A stretch of DNA of 13,987 bases, taken from positions 1 to 13,987 of the forward strand of contig JAQGPK010000107.1 of assembly GCA_028293095.1 (NCBI GenBank), given 5' to 3'. The stretch comes from Chlamydiia bacterium (GTDB lineage: Bacteria; Chlamydiota; Chlamydiia; Chlamydiales; FEN-1388). The translations under genes were made by a program, and so were the position numbers. The notes under the pieces are model-generated. The model was given only the letters and a program-made list of their open reading frames with translations, searched no databases and was not told the origin of the DNA. The first letter of the stretch is position 1; each line of letters opens with the position of its first letter. Positions 6,592-13,327 of this stretch are shown in pieces.

Positions 6592-8050
6592 ATTTTTTCT
6601 TCTTCTCTTTTTATTATCAGTTTCTGATACAGAAGCGCTCTACGAGAGCTTAGATCCCACATCGATTTCCGAGCACCTTGCCTATTACGAGCTCTATAAA
6701 GACACCAAAACTGGAAAGCAAGCACTCGATGACGCCTGGAAACTCATTTCCCCTGTCAAAAGAGCAGCAACTCTACAATTTCCAGAGAACATTGGCTCTT
6801 TTATCTATTTGATTCATCCAGTCGAAGAATTCAAAAAAAAAGAGCAATTTGAGTTAAGCGATGAGGCAGAAGAGACGCTAAATACAATTGCGACACACCT
6901 TCCAAATCGTCAATTAAAAGGCTACACCTCTGATGCAATTGAGTCCCTCAGCGAGGATGAGATTGATCTTGGCCACGCCCTTTTTTTACTCAATTTAGGT
7001 AATGATCGAAAAAAGGCAAGGAGCTATGAAGCTTTACTTGACCTCATGGCTTTGCAAGTGCTTGCAAAAATCCCTAAAAATGCAACCGCCAACGAAAAGA
7101 TAAATGAAATCAACCGCCTTATCTTCTACGAAATGGGCTTTCGATTCCCTCCTCACTCCATCCATGAAGAGGCCATTGATGAGTTTACCTTTCTCCCCTC
7201 CATACTTGAGTCCAGACGTGGCGTCTGCCTTGGAGTTTCAACTTTATATCTCGCACTTGCTCAGAGAGTTGGGCTGCAACTCGACATCTACACTCCTCCA
7301 GGGCATATTTTCATAAGTCACAATGGCCGCAATATCGAAACGACCATGCGTGGAGTCCACATTCATTTTGATGAATACCTCAATATCAATACAAAAAAAC
7401 TTAAGAAAAGGTCTCTAAAAGAAGTCCCTGGAATGGTCTACATGAACCAGGCCTCGATTTTTTTAGGTACAGGGCGCTGGCAAGAGGCAGCCGCAACCTA
7501 TGAAAAGGCACTCCGTTTCATGAAAGATGATCGTCAGATCAAAGAACTTCTCGGTTCGACCTACTTTATACTCGGAGAGCAAGGAAAAGCTATCAAGCTT
7601 CTTCAAGAAGCAGCAAAGCAGCCGGATAGCGAAACCATATCATCAGATCATCTTGCAGAAGATATTGTACAAGGTAGAGTCTCAAAAGATGCGCTTCAAG
7701 CAGTTTTTATGCATGTCGATGAGACGCGTAAATCTATTGAGAAGAAAAAGGATATGCTTGTACAAGCGATGAAGAGCTCGCCTCAGTTTCGTAGTGGCTA
7801 TCATCTACTTGCCATGCTGTGGGTCGAGCTGAAAAAACCGCAAGAGGCAATTATTTGTTTAGAAAAATTGCACGCTATCGATCCAAATGATATAAGTTGT
7901 GAGTACTACCTTGCTGTGCTGTACCATGAGCGATTTAATGACAAAAAGGCCATACAGCATTTTGAAAGAGCAGAAAAAATTGCTGCAGATCATGGAAGTA
8001 TGCCAAAACCTCTGCAAGAGCTGAAGATTGCATTGCTGACAGCAAGATAA
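6575..8050 (+). CDS. Exported transglutaminase-like (SirB1-type) protein with C-terminal TPRs
   Basis: The 491-residue product starts with a short hydrophobic segment (VRFFLLLFLLSVS, residues 5-17) that fits a signal peptide or anchor. Residues about 170-275 hold a transglutaminase-like core: FLPSILESRRGVCLGVSTLYLALAQRVGL with candidate nucleophile C218, then TPPGHIFI with candidate H244, then GRNIETT. This matches the arrangement of SirB1/transglutaminase-like domains, which can be cysteine proteases or inactive binding folds. From about 285 onward there are TPR-like units (LGTGRWQEAAATYEKAL, FILGEQGKAIKLL, LKKPQEAIICLEKLHAIDPND, FNDKKAIQHFERAEKI). The role is unknown; envelope assembly or protein processing is possible. 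No strong ribosome site precedes the ATG. It is followed after 23 bp by another secreted protein, so the two probably form an operon. Confidence 0.82.
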   Translation: MDILVRFFLLLFLLSVSDTEALYESLDPTSISEHLAYYELYKDTKTGKQALDDAWKLISPVKRAATLQFPENIGSFIYLIHPVEEFKKKEQFELSDEAEETLNTIATHLPNRQLKGYTSDAIESLSEDEIDLGHALFLLNLGNDRKKARSYEALLDLMALQVLAKIPKNATANEKINEINRLIFYEMGFRFPPHSIHEEAIDEFTFLPSILESRRGVCLGVSTLYLALAQRVGLQLDIYTPPGHIFISHNGRNIETTMRGVHIHFDEYLNINTKKLKKRSLKEVPGMVYMNQASIFLGTGRWQEAAATYEKALRFMKDDRQIKELLGSTYFILGEQGKAIKLLQEAAKQPDSETISSDHLAEDIVQGRVSKDALQAVFMHVDETRKSIEKKKDMLVQAMKSSPQFRSGYHLLAMLWVELKKPQEAIICLEKLHAIDPNDISCEYYLAVLYHERFNDKKAIQHFERAEKIAADHGSMPKPLQELKIALLTAR

Positions 8051-8073
8051 TGTAAAAAATATAGGAGACACAT

Positions 8074-8868
8074 ATGCGCAAGGTTTTAGCTACATCGATC
8101 ACACTCATGAGTCTCACTCTCTTTCCTCTCTTTGCAGAAACGCTCCCTCTCGATGAAACTATGAATAAAGAAGATCAACAAAAGATTGGGCTCGATAAAA
8201 TGAGCGACCCTCAAAAAAAAGCCCTTGAGGAATGGATCACTACCTGGACGAAAAATGTCCTCTCTCAATCCACTACATACCACCCCTCCAAAACTCTACA
8301 AGAATGGATTGCATCCTGGCCATTAGCTATCTCTCCTCACAAAAAGGGCTCATCTGATGAGATCATAGCACAGCAAAAACTTCTCAATCGCAAAGTTGAT
8401 AAGGTAAAAGATCAAGGATCCATTATTGAGCTCAAAGACGGCTCAATCTGGCAAATCGCAGAATATGACACTTATAGATCCAAGCGCTGGATACGAGATG
8501 ACCAGATCGAATGGGCTCCATCTCAAGATGTACACTTTTCTTATAAGCTTAAAAATCTCACTCGTAGTCAGACCGTGATGGCTGCTATGAAAGCTTCCCC
8601 GAGTGAAACAGGTGTCAAAACACCAGAACCTGAAGAATACTATGCTGGCACAGTCAAAGTCACTCAAGTTGATCCTAAAGGAGAAACCATCACGCTTGAA
8701 GATAATAAAAGCTGGAGAATTGCTCCTATCGATCAGATGCGTGTGAAAGCGTGGAAAGTCTCCGATCGTATCAAGACTGCCACAAGTGAGGATGTGATCT
8801 ATAAAAATATACTCACAAATCTCGATAGTGGCGAAACAGTTTTAGGAATACCTAGCGATCCTCATTGA
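8074..8868 (+). CDS. Secreted protein with internally duplicated domain, unknown function
   Basis: The 264-residue product has a classic signal peptide (MRKVLATS..., cleavage likely after LFA at residue 21). Two halves of the mature part align. Residues 110-170 (IIELKDGSIWQIAEYDTYRS, W139, DVHFSYKLKNL) match residues 195-257 (ITLEDNKSWRIAPIDQMRVK, W227, DVIYKNILTNL). The shared pattern is a beta hairpin with L-D-S-W-IA, a D-x-x-R, a lone Trp, then D-x-I and a closing N-L. A smaller duplication, LEEWITTW (51-58) and LQEWIASW (75-82), precedes them. I know no named family for this repeat. A good ribosome site (AGGAGA) lies six bases before the ATG, and the short gap from the transglutaminase-like gene suggests cotranscription and a shared envelope or periplasmic role. 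Confidence 0.85.
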   Translation: MRKVLATSITLMSLTLFPLFAETLPLDETMNKEDQQKIGLDKMSDPQKKALEEWITTWTKNVLSQSTTYHPSKTLQEWIASWPLAISPHKKGSSDEIIAQQKLLNRKVDKVKDQGSIIELKDGSIWQIAEYDTYRSKRWIRDDQIEWAPSQDVHFSYKLKNLTRSQTVMAAMKASPSETGVKTPEPEEYYAGTVKVTQVDPKGETITLEDNKSWRIAPIDQMRVKAWKVSDRIKTATSEDVIYKNILTNLDSGETVLGIPSDPH

Positions 8869-8979
8869 GATAATGAAGTGAAAGCTACCCTATTTATTCT
8901 GTATCTCATGAACTTAACAACAACATCCCTATTGATTTTTTAATAAACCCTCGCCTGAATACTAATAATATTGAATTAT

Positions 8980-9007
8980 TTTTCAATTAATTAGAAAATA
9001 GTATAAA
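8980..9007 (+). promoter_or_regulatory. Candidate promoter for the small coiled-coil gene
   Basis: A TTTTCA -35 candidate (8980-8985) lies 16 bases before TATAAA (9002-9007) in a very AT-rich stretch about 50 bases upstream of the 9056 start. Base composition alone makes chance matches likely here. Confidence 0.35.
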
Positions 9008-9055
9008 ATTAATACGTCATGTAATTTCATATAAACACTATAATAAGGATATTGT

Positions 9056-9394
9056 ATGCTAACACCCACAAGTTCGGGAGCCACCACAAATGATGAAACT
9101 CCCACTAATTATCAATTTCCTTCAGCTATTGTTGAGCGTAAACAAACAATCAATGGGCGCCCTATAGAAATATTAGCGCCAAACCAACGCAAACGGCAGG
9201 TCGAAAAAGAGCTAGCAGAAGCAGAGGAAGCAGTAACCTTGTTGTCAAAAAAAGTAGAGCAAAACAGAAAAATAATTCGAAACGAAACCAAAACTTTAGA
9301 AAAAGAAATTAAAGCCTCACGAAAATCCCTATGCAGTTTTATTTCTAACACTCTCGCACTCATTTGGAGCAGCTGTCGTCGTCACCAAGATTAA
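9056..9394 (+). CDS. Small coiled-coil hypothetical protein
   Basis: The 112-residue product is preceded by AAGGA six bases before the ATG. Residues 1-25 are rich in Thr, Ser, Pro and Asn (MLTPTSSGATTNDETPTN), a composition often seen in type III secretion signals, though it is not proof. Residues about 43-92 form a charged heptad-like coiled coil (VEKELAEAEEAVTLLSKKVEQ, then a Lys/Glu-rich continuation). A short hydrophobic stretch (FISNTLALIW) sits near the C-terminus. I recognise no family. The +1 frame downstream stays open to 9455 and reads in a protein-like way (AVLFLTL, then GAAVVVTKINGAAVRG), so the present stop may result from a frameshift. It stands alone between the secreted pair and clpB. 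Confidence 0.6.
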   Translation: MLTPTSSGATTNDETPTNYQFPSAIVERKQTINGRPIEILAPNQRKRQVEKELAEAEEAVTLLSKKVEQNRKIIRNETKTLEKEIKASRKSLCSFISNTLALIWSSCRRHQD

Positions 9395-9401
9395 TGGAGC
9401 C

Positions 9402-9442
9402 GCAGTGCGAGGTACGTACATCTTGCACATATCGAGCACTGC
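9402..9442 (+). other. Alternative hairpin-forming sequence between the small ORF and clpB
   Basis: GCAGTGC (9402-9408) is perfectly complementary to GCACTGC (9436-9442). Within this span, GTGCGAG (9405-9411) can instead pair with CTTGCAC (9422-9428), with one G-U pair, around a loop holding GTACGTAC. The two pairings share GTGC and exclude each other. There is no T-run after either, so a simple terminator is not supported. Confidence 0.35.
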
Positions 9443-9483
9443 AATTAAAATATGATCATTCTTTAAAAAATTAGCGCTCGTGA

Positions 9484-9514
9484 TATAACAAAAAGGAATA
9501 TGTAAATCAGGAGA
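9484..9514 (+). promoter_or_regulatory. Candidate extended -10 promoter and ribosome site of clpB
   Basis: TGATATAAC (-10 box TATAAC at 9484-9489, with the TG of an extended -10) lies about 30 bases upstream of clpB, with no good -35. AGGAGA (9509-9514) is a strong ribosome site five bases before the ATG at 9520. TTAGCGCTC at 9471-9479, just upstream of the -10, resembles the left arm of the HrcA operator CIRCE, but the right arm is absent. Confidence 0.4.
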
Positions 9515-9519
9515 CCCCT

Positions 9520-12111
9520 ATGGCTCAACAAAATTTCACAGAATCTGTCACCTTTGCCATTCAATCAGCCTTTGCAAAAGCAGAGGAGCTTCATCAAACA
9601 GAAGTTACAGAAGCTCATCTTCTGTATGGCTTTTTAGATGATCCAGAAGGCTATTTTCAAAGTATCCTAAAGACCTTAAAACTTCCCGGTGATGACCTTC
9701 TAAAAAAGACCAAAGAATTCCTTTCTACCTTACCTACAGTCTCTACAGCTCAAGCACCATCTCCTGCAAGATCGTTACAAAATCGCATTCAAGAAGCTGA
9801 AAAGCTTGCCAAAGAGTGGAACGACACCTACGTCAGCTCTCCTCACTTCTTCCTTGTCTTCTGGAAAAATAGTGGTGAGCCATTTGCAAGCTGGAAAAAC
9901 CAACACAAAATCTCCTATCAAGAAGTTGAACGCACTGTAAAATCCATTCAAGGTGACCGGCACATGGACTCTCCTACTGCAGAATCGTCTTTACAAGCGC
10001 TGGAAAAGTATTGTCGCAATATCACAAGTCTTGCGCGCAAAGGTAAACTTGATCCAGTAATTGGTCGCGATGAAGAAATCAGACGCACAATTCAGGTTTT
10101 GAGCCGCAGAACCAAAAACAACCCAATACTCATTGGCGATCCTGGAGTTGGAAAAACAGCCATTGCAGAAGGACTTGCCCAGAGAATTGTTCAAGGTGAT
10201 GTGCCCGACTCTCTCAAAAATAAGGAACTCTTTGCTCTCGATATGGGCAGCCTTGTCGCAGGAACCAAGTTCCGTGGAGAATTTGAAGAGCGCCTCAAAG
10301 GCATTTTAAAAGAGGTTGAACAGAACGAAGGTAAGACGATCCTCTTCATTGACGAAGTCCACACCCTCATAGGGGCAGGCAGCGCAGAGGGCTCTATGGA
10401 TGCTGCAAATCTCTTAAAACCTGCGCTTGCTCGAGGTGCGTTGCATTGCATTGGAGCGACAACTTTGAATGAGTATCAAAAGTATATTGAGAAAGATGCA
10501 GCTCTCGAAAGACGGTTTCAAAAAGTACTTATAAATGAACCCACTACCGAGGATTCTGTTGCTATTTTGCGAGGGCTTAGAGAAAGATATGAGATCTTCC
10601 ATGGCGTGCGCATTACAGAATCTGCCATTCATGCAGCCGTCTTCCTTTCAAGTCGCTATATTACAGACCGCTATCTTCCAGATAAAGCCATCGACCTCAT
10701 CGATGAAGCAGCCAGCTTTATACGCATGCAGCTTGGCAGTCGACCTCTTCCTATCGACAACAAAGAGAGAGAACTTTCTTCTCTTATCGTCGAGCAAGAA
10801 GCATTGAAGCGAGAAGATAGCGCAAGTGCTCGTCAAGAGATTAAAAAGCTCGCAGAAAAAATTGCCAATATTCAAGAAGAACTTTCGATCCTCAGACAAG
10901 AATGGGAAGGAGAGAAAAAGCTCATTCAATCATTAAAAGAGAAGAAAAATCAATTTGAACAGCTTCGCTTTCAAGAAGAGGAAGCCGAACGCAAAGCTGA
11001 CTTTCAAAAGGTTGCAGAAATTCGCTATAGCCGTATTCCTGCTCTCCAGCAAGAAATTGAAAAGACCGAAAAAGAGCTCCATGATAAACCCAAGCGCCTT
11101 CTTCAAGAAGAAGTTGATGAAGAGCTCATCGCTCATATCGTCTCTAAATGGACTGGTATTCCTATCCAAAAAATGCTTTCAGGCGAAGCTGAAAAGCTCC
11201 TCCATCTGGAAAAAGCACTTGATTCTCGTGTCGTAGGGCAAGAGTTTGCAACATCATCTATTGCAGAGGCCATTCGACGTTCAAGATCTGGATTAAATGA
11301 TCCAGGAAGGCCAATGGGTGCATTTCTATTCTTAGGACCAACAGGCGTTGGAAAAACAGAGCTTGCCAAAGCTCTTGCAGAACAACTTTTCGATAAAGAG
11401 GATGCCATTATCCGTATTGATATGTCCGAGTACATGGAAAAGCATTCCATCGCCAAGCTCATTGGAGCACCTCCTGGATATGTGGGCTATGAAGAGGGGG
11501 GCCAATTAACAGAGCAGCTTAGACGTAGACCCTACTCTATCGTTCTTTTTGATGAAATTGAGAAGGCGCACCCTGATGTATTTAATATCTTACTGCAAAT
11601 ATTTGACGAAGGGCGTATCACAGACAGTAAAGGCCGTATGGTCAACTGCAAAAATGCACTCTTCATCATGACCTCCAATCTTGGTTCTGAGATTTTGCTA
11701 AAAACACAAGGAAAAGGCGCAAAACTTGATTCTAAAGAAGAAATTTTAGCGCTTCTCGATCCTGTGATTAAAGATCACTTCCGTCCTGAATTCATTAACC
11801 GTCTCGACGATATCCTCCCCTTCTTGCCACTTAAAGAAAAGGATATGGAAAAGATTGTCTTCATCCAGCTCAACCGCTTAGCAAAACGCCTTCACGAACG
11901 TCATATCACACTCCAATGGAAGGAAAATGTACTCGCTCACCTTGCCAAAGAAGGGTATGATCCATTCTTTGGAGCGCGACCACTAAAGCGGCTCATTCAA
12001 GACAAGGTCACAAATATTTTAGCGGATGCACTTCTTAAGGGAGAAATCACAGAAAATAATGTTCTCACCCTTACACTGAAGGGCGAGGACATCAGCTTTA
12101 CAAAAAGTTAA
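9520..12111 (+). CDS. clpB: ClpB protein disaggregase
   Basis: This complete 863-residue Hsp100 ATPase works as a hexamer with DnaK to extract and refold aggregated proteins in the cytosol. Domains in order: the Clp N-terminal domain (1-145); AAA-1 with Walker A GDPGVGKT (206-213), Walker B FIDE (276-279) and the GAGSAEGSMDAANLLKPALARG segment; the M-domain coiled coil (about 405-530), which separates ClpB from ClpA and ClpC; AAA-2 with Walker A GPTGVGKT (606-613), Walker B LFDE (676-679) and pore loop GYVGY (653-657); and the C-terminal domain ending about 860. Pore loop 1 reads GTKFRGEFEER, with Phe at 251 where most ClpB have Tyr, a conservative aromatic change. Strong ribosome site AGGAGA. 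Its stop interlocks with that of the convergent collagen-like gene. Confidence 0.97.
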   Translation: MAQQNFTESVTFAIQSAFAKAEELHQTEVTEAHLLYGFLDDPEGYFQSILKTLKLPGDDLLKKTKEFLSTLPTVSTAQAPSPARSLQNRIQEAEKLAKEWNDTYVSSPHFFLVFWKNSGEPFASWKNQHKISYQEVERTVKSIQGDRHMDSPTAESSLQALEKYCRNITSLARKGKLDPVIGRDEEIRRTIQVLSRRTKNNPILIGDPGVGKTAIAEGLAQRIVQGDVPDSLKNKELFALDMGSLVAGTKFRGEFEERLKGILKEVEQNEGKTILFIDEVHTLIGAGSAEGSMDAANLLKPALARGALHCIGATTLNEYQKYIEKDAALERRFQKVLINEPTTEDSVAILRGLRERYEIFHGVRITESAIHAAVFLSSRYITDRYLPDKAIDLIDEAASFIRMQLGSRPLPIDNKERELSSLIVEQEALKREDSASARQEIKKLAEKIANIQEELSILRQEWEGEKKLIQSLKEKKNQFEQLRFQEEEAERKADFQKVAEIRYSRIPALQQEIEKTEKELHDKPKRLLQEEVDEELIAHIVSKWTGIPIQKMLSGEAEKLLHLEKALDSRVVGQEFATSSIAEAIRRSRSGLNDPGRPMGAFLFLGPTGVGKTELAKALAEQLFDKEDAIIRIDMSEYMEKHSIAKLIGAPPGYVGYEEGGQLTEQLRRRPYSIVLFDEIEKAHPDVFNILLQIFDEGRITDSKGRMVNCKNALFIMTSNLGSEILLKTQGKGAKLDSKEEILALLDPVIKDHFRPEFINRLDDILPFLPLKEKDMEKIVFIQLNRLAKRLHERHITLQWKENVLAHLAKEGYDPFFGARPLKRLIQDKVTNILADALLKGEITENNVLTLTLKGEDISFTKS

Positions 12112-12773
12112 TCTGGCACTACTAAATGATAGGAAAACTGCTGATTTTGCCCTTGGGACTGAAGAGGAATAAAACCCCAGGATGTAAAGTCAACAATGTT
12201 TTTCCCGCTTGAATGCTCAATATAGAGGGAAGAGACAAAAGCTCCTGTCGGCGAGGAGGAACTTGTCTTTTCCTTTAAATAAATCATAATTGTATAAATC
12301 CCTTTCATCACAGGTGTGATTGTCAGCGTCTTATCAGCAGGTGATGCCTGCAGGCTAATCAGTTCACCTGTTGTGATGGTCAAATCAGGAGCGATTACAA
12401 GAAGCTGCCACGTACCTGTTGGTAAAGGATTACCAAAACTTGCACTTGAAGCGAGAGTATGGTAGTGAATAGTAAGAGCCCCATCAATCTGAGGGTAAAT
12501 AAAGTTCTGTCCATCTGCACCAGTATCACCTCTATCTCCCTTCTCTCCCCGCTCACCTGCAGGTCCCTGAGACCCACATGGTCCAACAGTTCCCTGAGGA
12601 CCTTGTGGTCCTGCGGCCCCTTGCTTCTTTTTGGAAGAACGAGATTTCTTTGCTTTCGATAGCAATTTTCTTGAATGTTCGGTGTACGAATACTGACTTG
12701 CCGAGAAGAGATCATTTATCATTACATTGGTAGCAAAGAAGCAGCATACTAATAGAATTATCGCTCTTTTCAT
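12108..12773 (-). CDS. Secreted collagen-like (Gly-X-Y) protein
   Basis: The 221-residue product has a signal peptide (MKRAIILLVCCFFATN..., cleavage probably near residues 24-26). A basic linker follows (KLLSKAKKSRSSKKK, 37-50). Residues 52-90 are 13 uninterrupted Gly-X-Y triplets (GAAGPQGPQGTVGPCGSQG and on to GDTGADGQN), with Cys at 66 inside a triplet. A C-terminal domain of about 130 residues, rich in beta-type Ser/Thr/Ile sequence, has no family I recognise. Bacterial collagen-like proteins form trimers and are usually surface adhesins (Scl of streptococci, Lcl of Legionella); a similar role at the chlamydial surface is inferred. AGAGGT lies six bases before the ATG. The TAA stop lies in the TTAA shared with the clpB stop, so no terminator separates the two convergent genes. 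Confidence 0.9.
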   Translation of the reverse strand: MKRAIILLVCCFFATNVMINDLFSASQYSYTEHSRKLLSKAKKSRSSKKKQGAAGPQGPQGTVGPCGSQGPAGERGEKGDRGDTGADGQNFIYPQIDGALTIHYHTLASSASFGNPLPTGTWQLLVIAPDLTITTGELISLQASPADKTLTITPVMKGIYTIMIYLKEKTSSSSPTGAFVSSLYIEHSSGKNIVDFTSWGFIPLQSQGQNQQFSYHLVVPD

Positions 12774-12803
12774 TGTTTTACCTCTTTTTTAGTATTAAAC
12801 TGA

Positions 12804-12832
12804 TACATACTAAAATAAAAAATTAATTACAA
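12804..12832 (-). promoter_or_regulatory. Weak candidate promoter for the collagen-like gene
   Basis: On the minus strand TTGTAA (12832 down to 12827) is followed after 17 bases by TATGTA (12809 down to 12804), in a very AT-rich tract about 30 bases upstream of the start. The -35 is fair and the -10 poor. Confidence 0.3.
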
Positions 12833-12888
12833 TATTAATTAAATAAATAATATTTTAAATAGTTTTGTTATTATTTTTACAGCAAAAG

Positions 12889-12912
12889 AAACACAGAAGA
12901 TGCAAAGGCGCA
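12889..12912 (-). repeat. Inverted copy of the CTTTGCG-type repeat
   Basis: The reverse complement of this 24-base block matches 13090-13113 with two mismatches (shared core TTGCGCCTTTGC and TCTTCTGT). The two copies point toward each other across about 180 bp. Confidence 0.75.
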
Positions 12913-13016
12913 ATGGATAGCCGCGCCATGAATGGTGGGCCCCATCTTTAGGACCAAACTCGAGAAAAAATCTACTCCCTGTATAGAGAAGAAGTACAGA
13001 AATCCTTCTCTCCTCT

Positions 13017-13043
13017 CTCTGTGTCCTCTGTGATCTCTGTGGT
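13017..13043 (+). repeat. Three tandem 9-bp CTCTGTG-NN units
   Basis: CTCTGTGTC, CTCTGTGAT and CTCTGTGGT follow each other without gaps. The 15 bases at 13026-13040 (CTCTGTGATCTCTGT) are exactly reverse-complementary to 13143-13157, so the tract could form a stem with a loop of about 100 bases that holds the CTTTGCG repeat. Confidence 0.8.
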
Positions 13044-13085
13044 AAAAAGAATCAAAAAAGGCTTCCCTATGGCATTGTGTGACTA

Positions 13086-13128
13086 CTCTTTGCGCCTTTG
13101 CGTCTTCTGTATTCCTTTGCGTTAAAAA
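13086..13128 (+). repeat. Direct repeat of 43 bp, copy 1 (second copy 13268-13310)
   Basis: Both copies begin with CTCTTTGCGCCT (13086-13097 and 13268-13279). Both end with TCCTTTGCGTTAAAAA (13113-13128 and 13295-13310). The spacing is the same, and the 15 bases in the middle differ. The conserved ends with a variable centre show that the match is not simple low complexity. Confidence 0.8.
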
Positions 13129-13142
13129 ATCCTAAAGTCGAG

Positions 13143-13157
13143 ACAGAGATCACAGAG
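13143..13157 (-). repeat. Inverted CTCTGTG-type repeat arm
   Basis: ACAGAGATCACAGAG is the exact reverse complement of 13026-13040. It closes a potential large stem-loop around the first CTTTGCG repeat copy. Confidence 0.75.
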
Positions 13158-13267
13158 AGGTAACACTCGAGTTCACCAAGACAGGTAAACCCTATCAAAA
13201 AGGAGTAAATTGAGTGGTCCGGATTTTGGGGTCCACTAAACAAGAAACCACCATAGCTACTTTCTTG

Positions 13268-13310
13268 CTCTTTGCGCCTGTGTACCTGACTCGCTCCTTT
13301 GCGTTAAAAA
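13268..13310 (+). repeat. Direct repeat of 43 bp, copy 2
   Basis: Second copy of the 13086-13128 element, 182 bp downstream. The 12-base left and 16-base right ends are identical to copy 1; the 15-base centre has diverged. It ends 17 bases short of the sthA stop codon. Confidence 0.8.
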
Positions 13311-13327
13311 GAAACAAAGAGAAGAGA

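Larger units (their letters stand above)
12935..13236. mobile_element. Possible remnant of a small mobile element (imperfect terminal inverted repeats)
   Basis: GTGGGCCCCATCTTTAGGACC (12935-12955; 21 positions compared) matches the reverse complement of 13216-13236 at 15 of 21 positions, with the G/C-rich ends best kept (GTGG, CCCCA, GGACC). They enclose about 300 bp with no transposase. The right arm is itself a hairpin (AGTGG...CCACT). The ends resemble, from memory only, termini of some IS3-type elements. It could be a MITE-like remnant or chance similarity in a repeat-rich region. Confidence 0.3.
12845..13327. other. Repeat-dense gene-free island between the collagen-like gene and sthA
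   Basis: About 480 bp without a credible gene on either strand. After an AT-rich start (12830-12880) the composition shifts and the sequence is dominated by short related words: CTCTGTG/CACAGAG and CTTTGCG/CGCAAAG, in both orientations. These are listed as separate repeat entries. Similar tracts of these two words occur, as far as I recall, as intergenic repeats in unrelated bacterial genomes; their function is unknown to me. Confidence 0.6.

Noticed and set aside
8866..8908. TGAGATA/TATCTCA inverted repeat after the duplicated-domain gene as a terminator
   Set aside because: The stem is 7 bp with a loop of about 29 bases and no T-run follows, so a terminator is not supported.
9039..9044. 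Perfect TATAAT just before the small coiled-coil gene
   Set aside because: Transcription would start at about the start codon and lose the AAGGA ribosome site; there is no -35 at the right distance.
9471..9497. CIRCE operator (HrcA site) upstream of clpB
   Set aside because: Only the left arm is similar; the position of the right arm matches at about two of nine bases.
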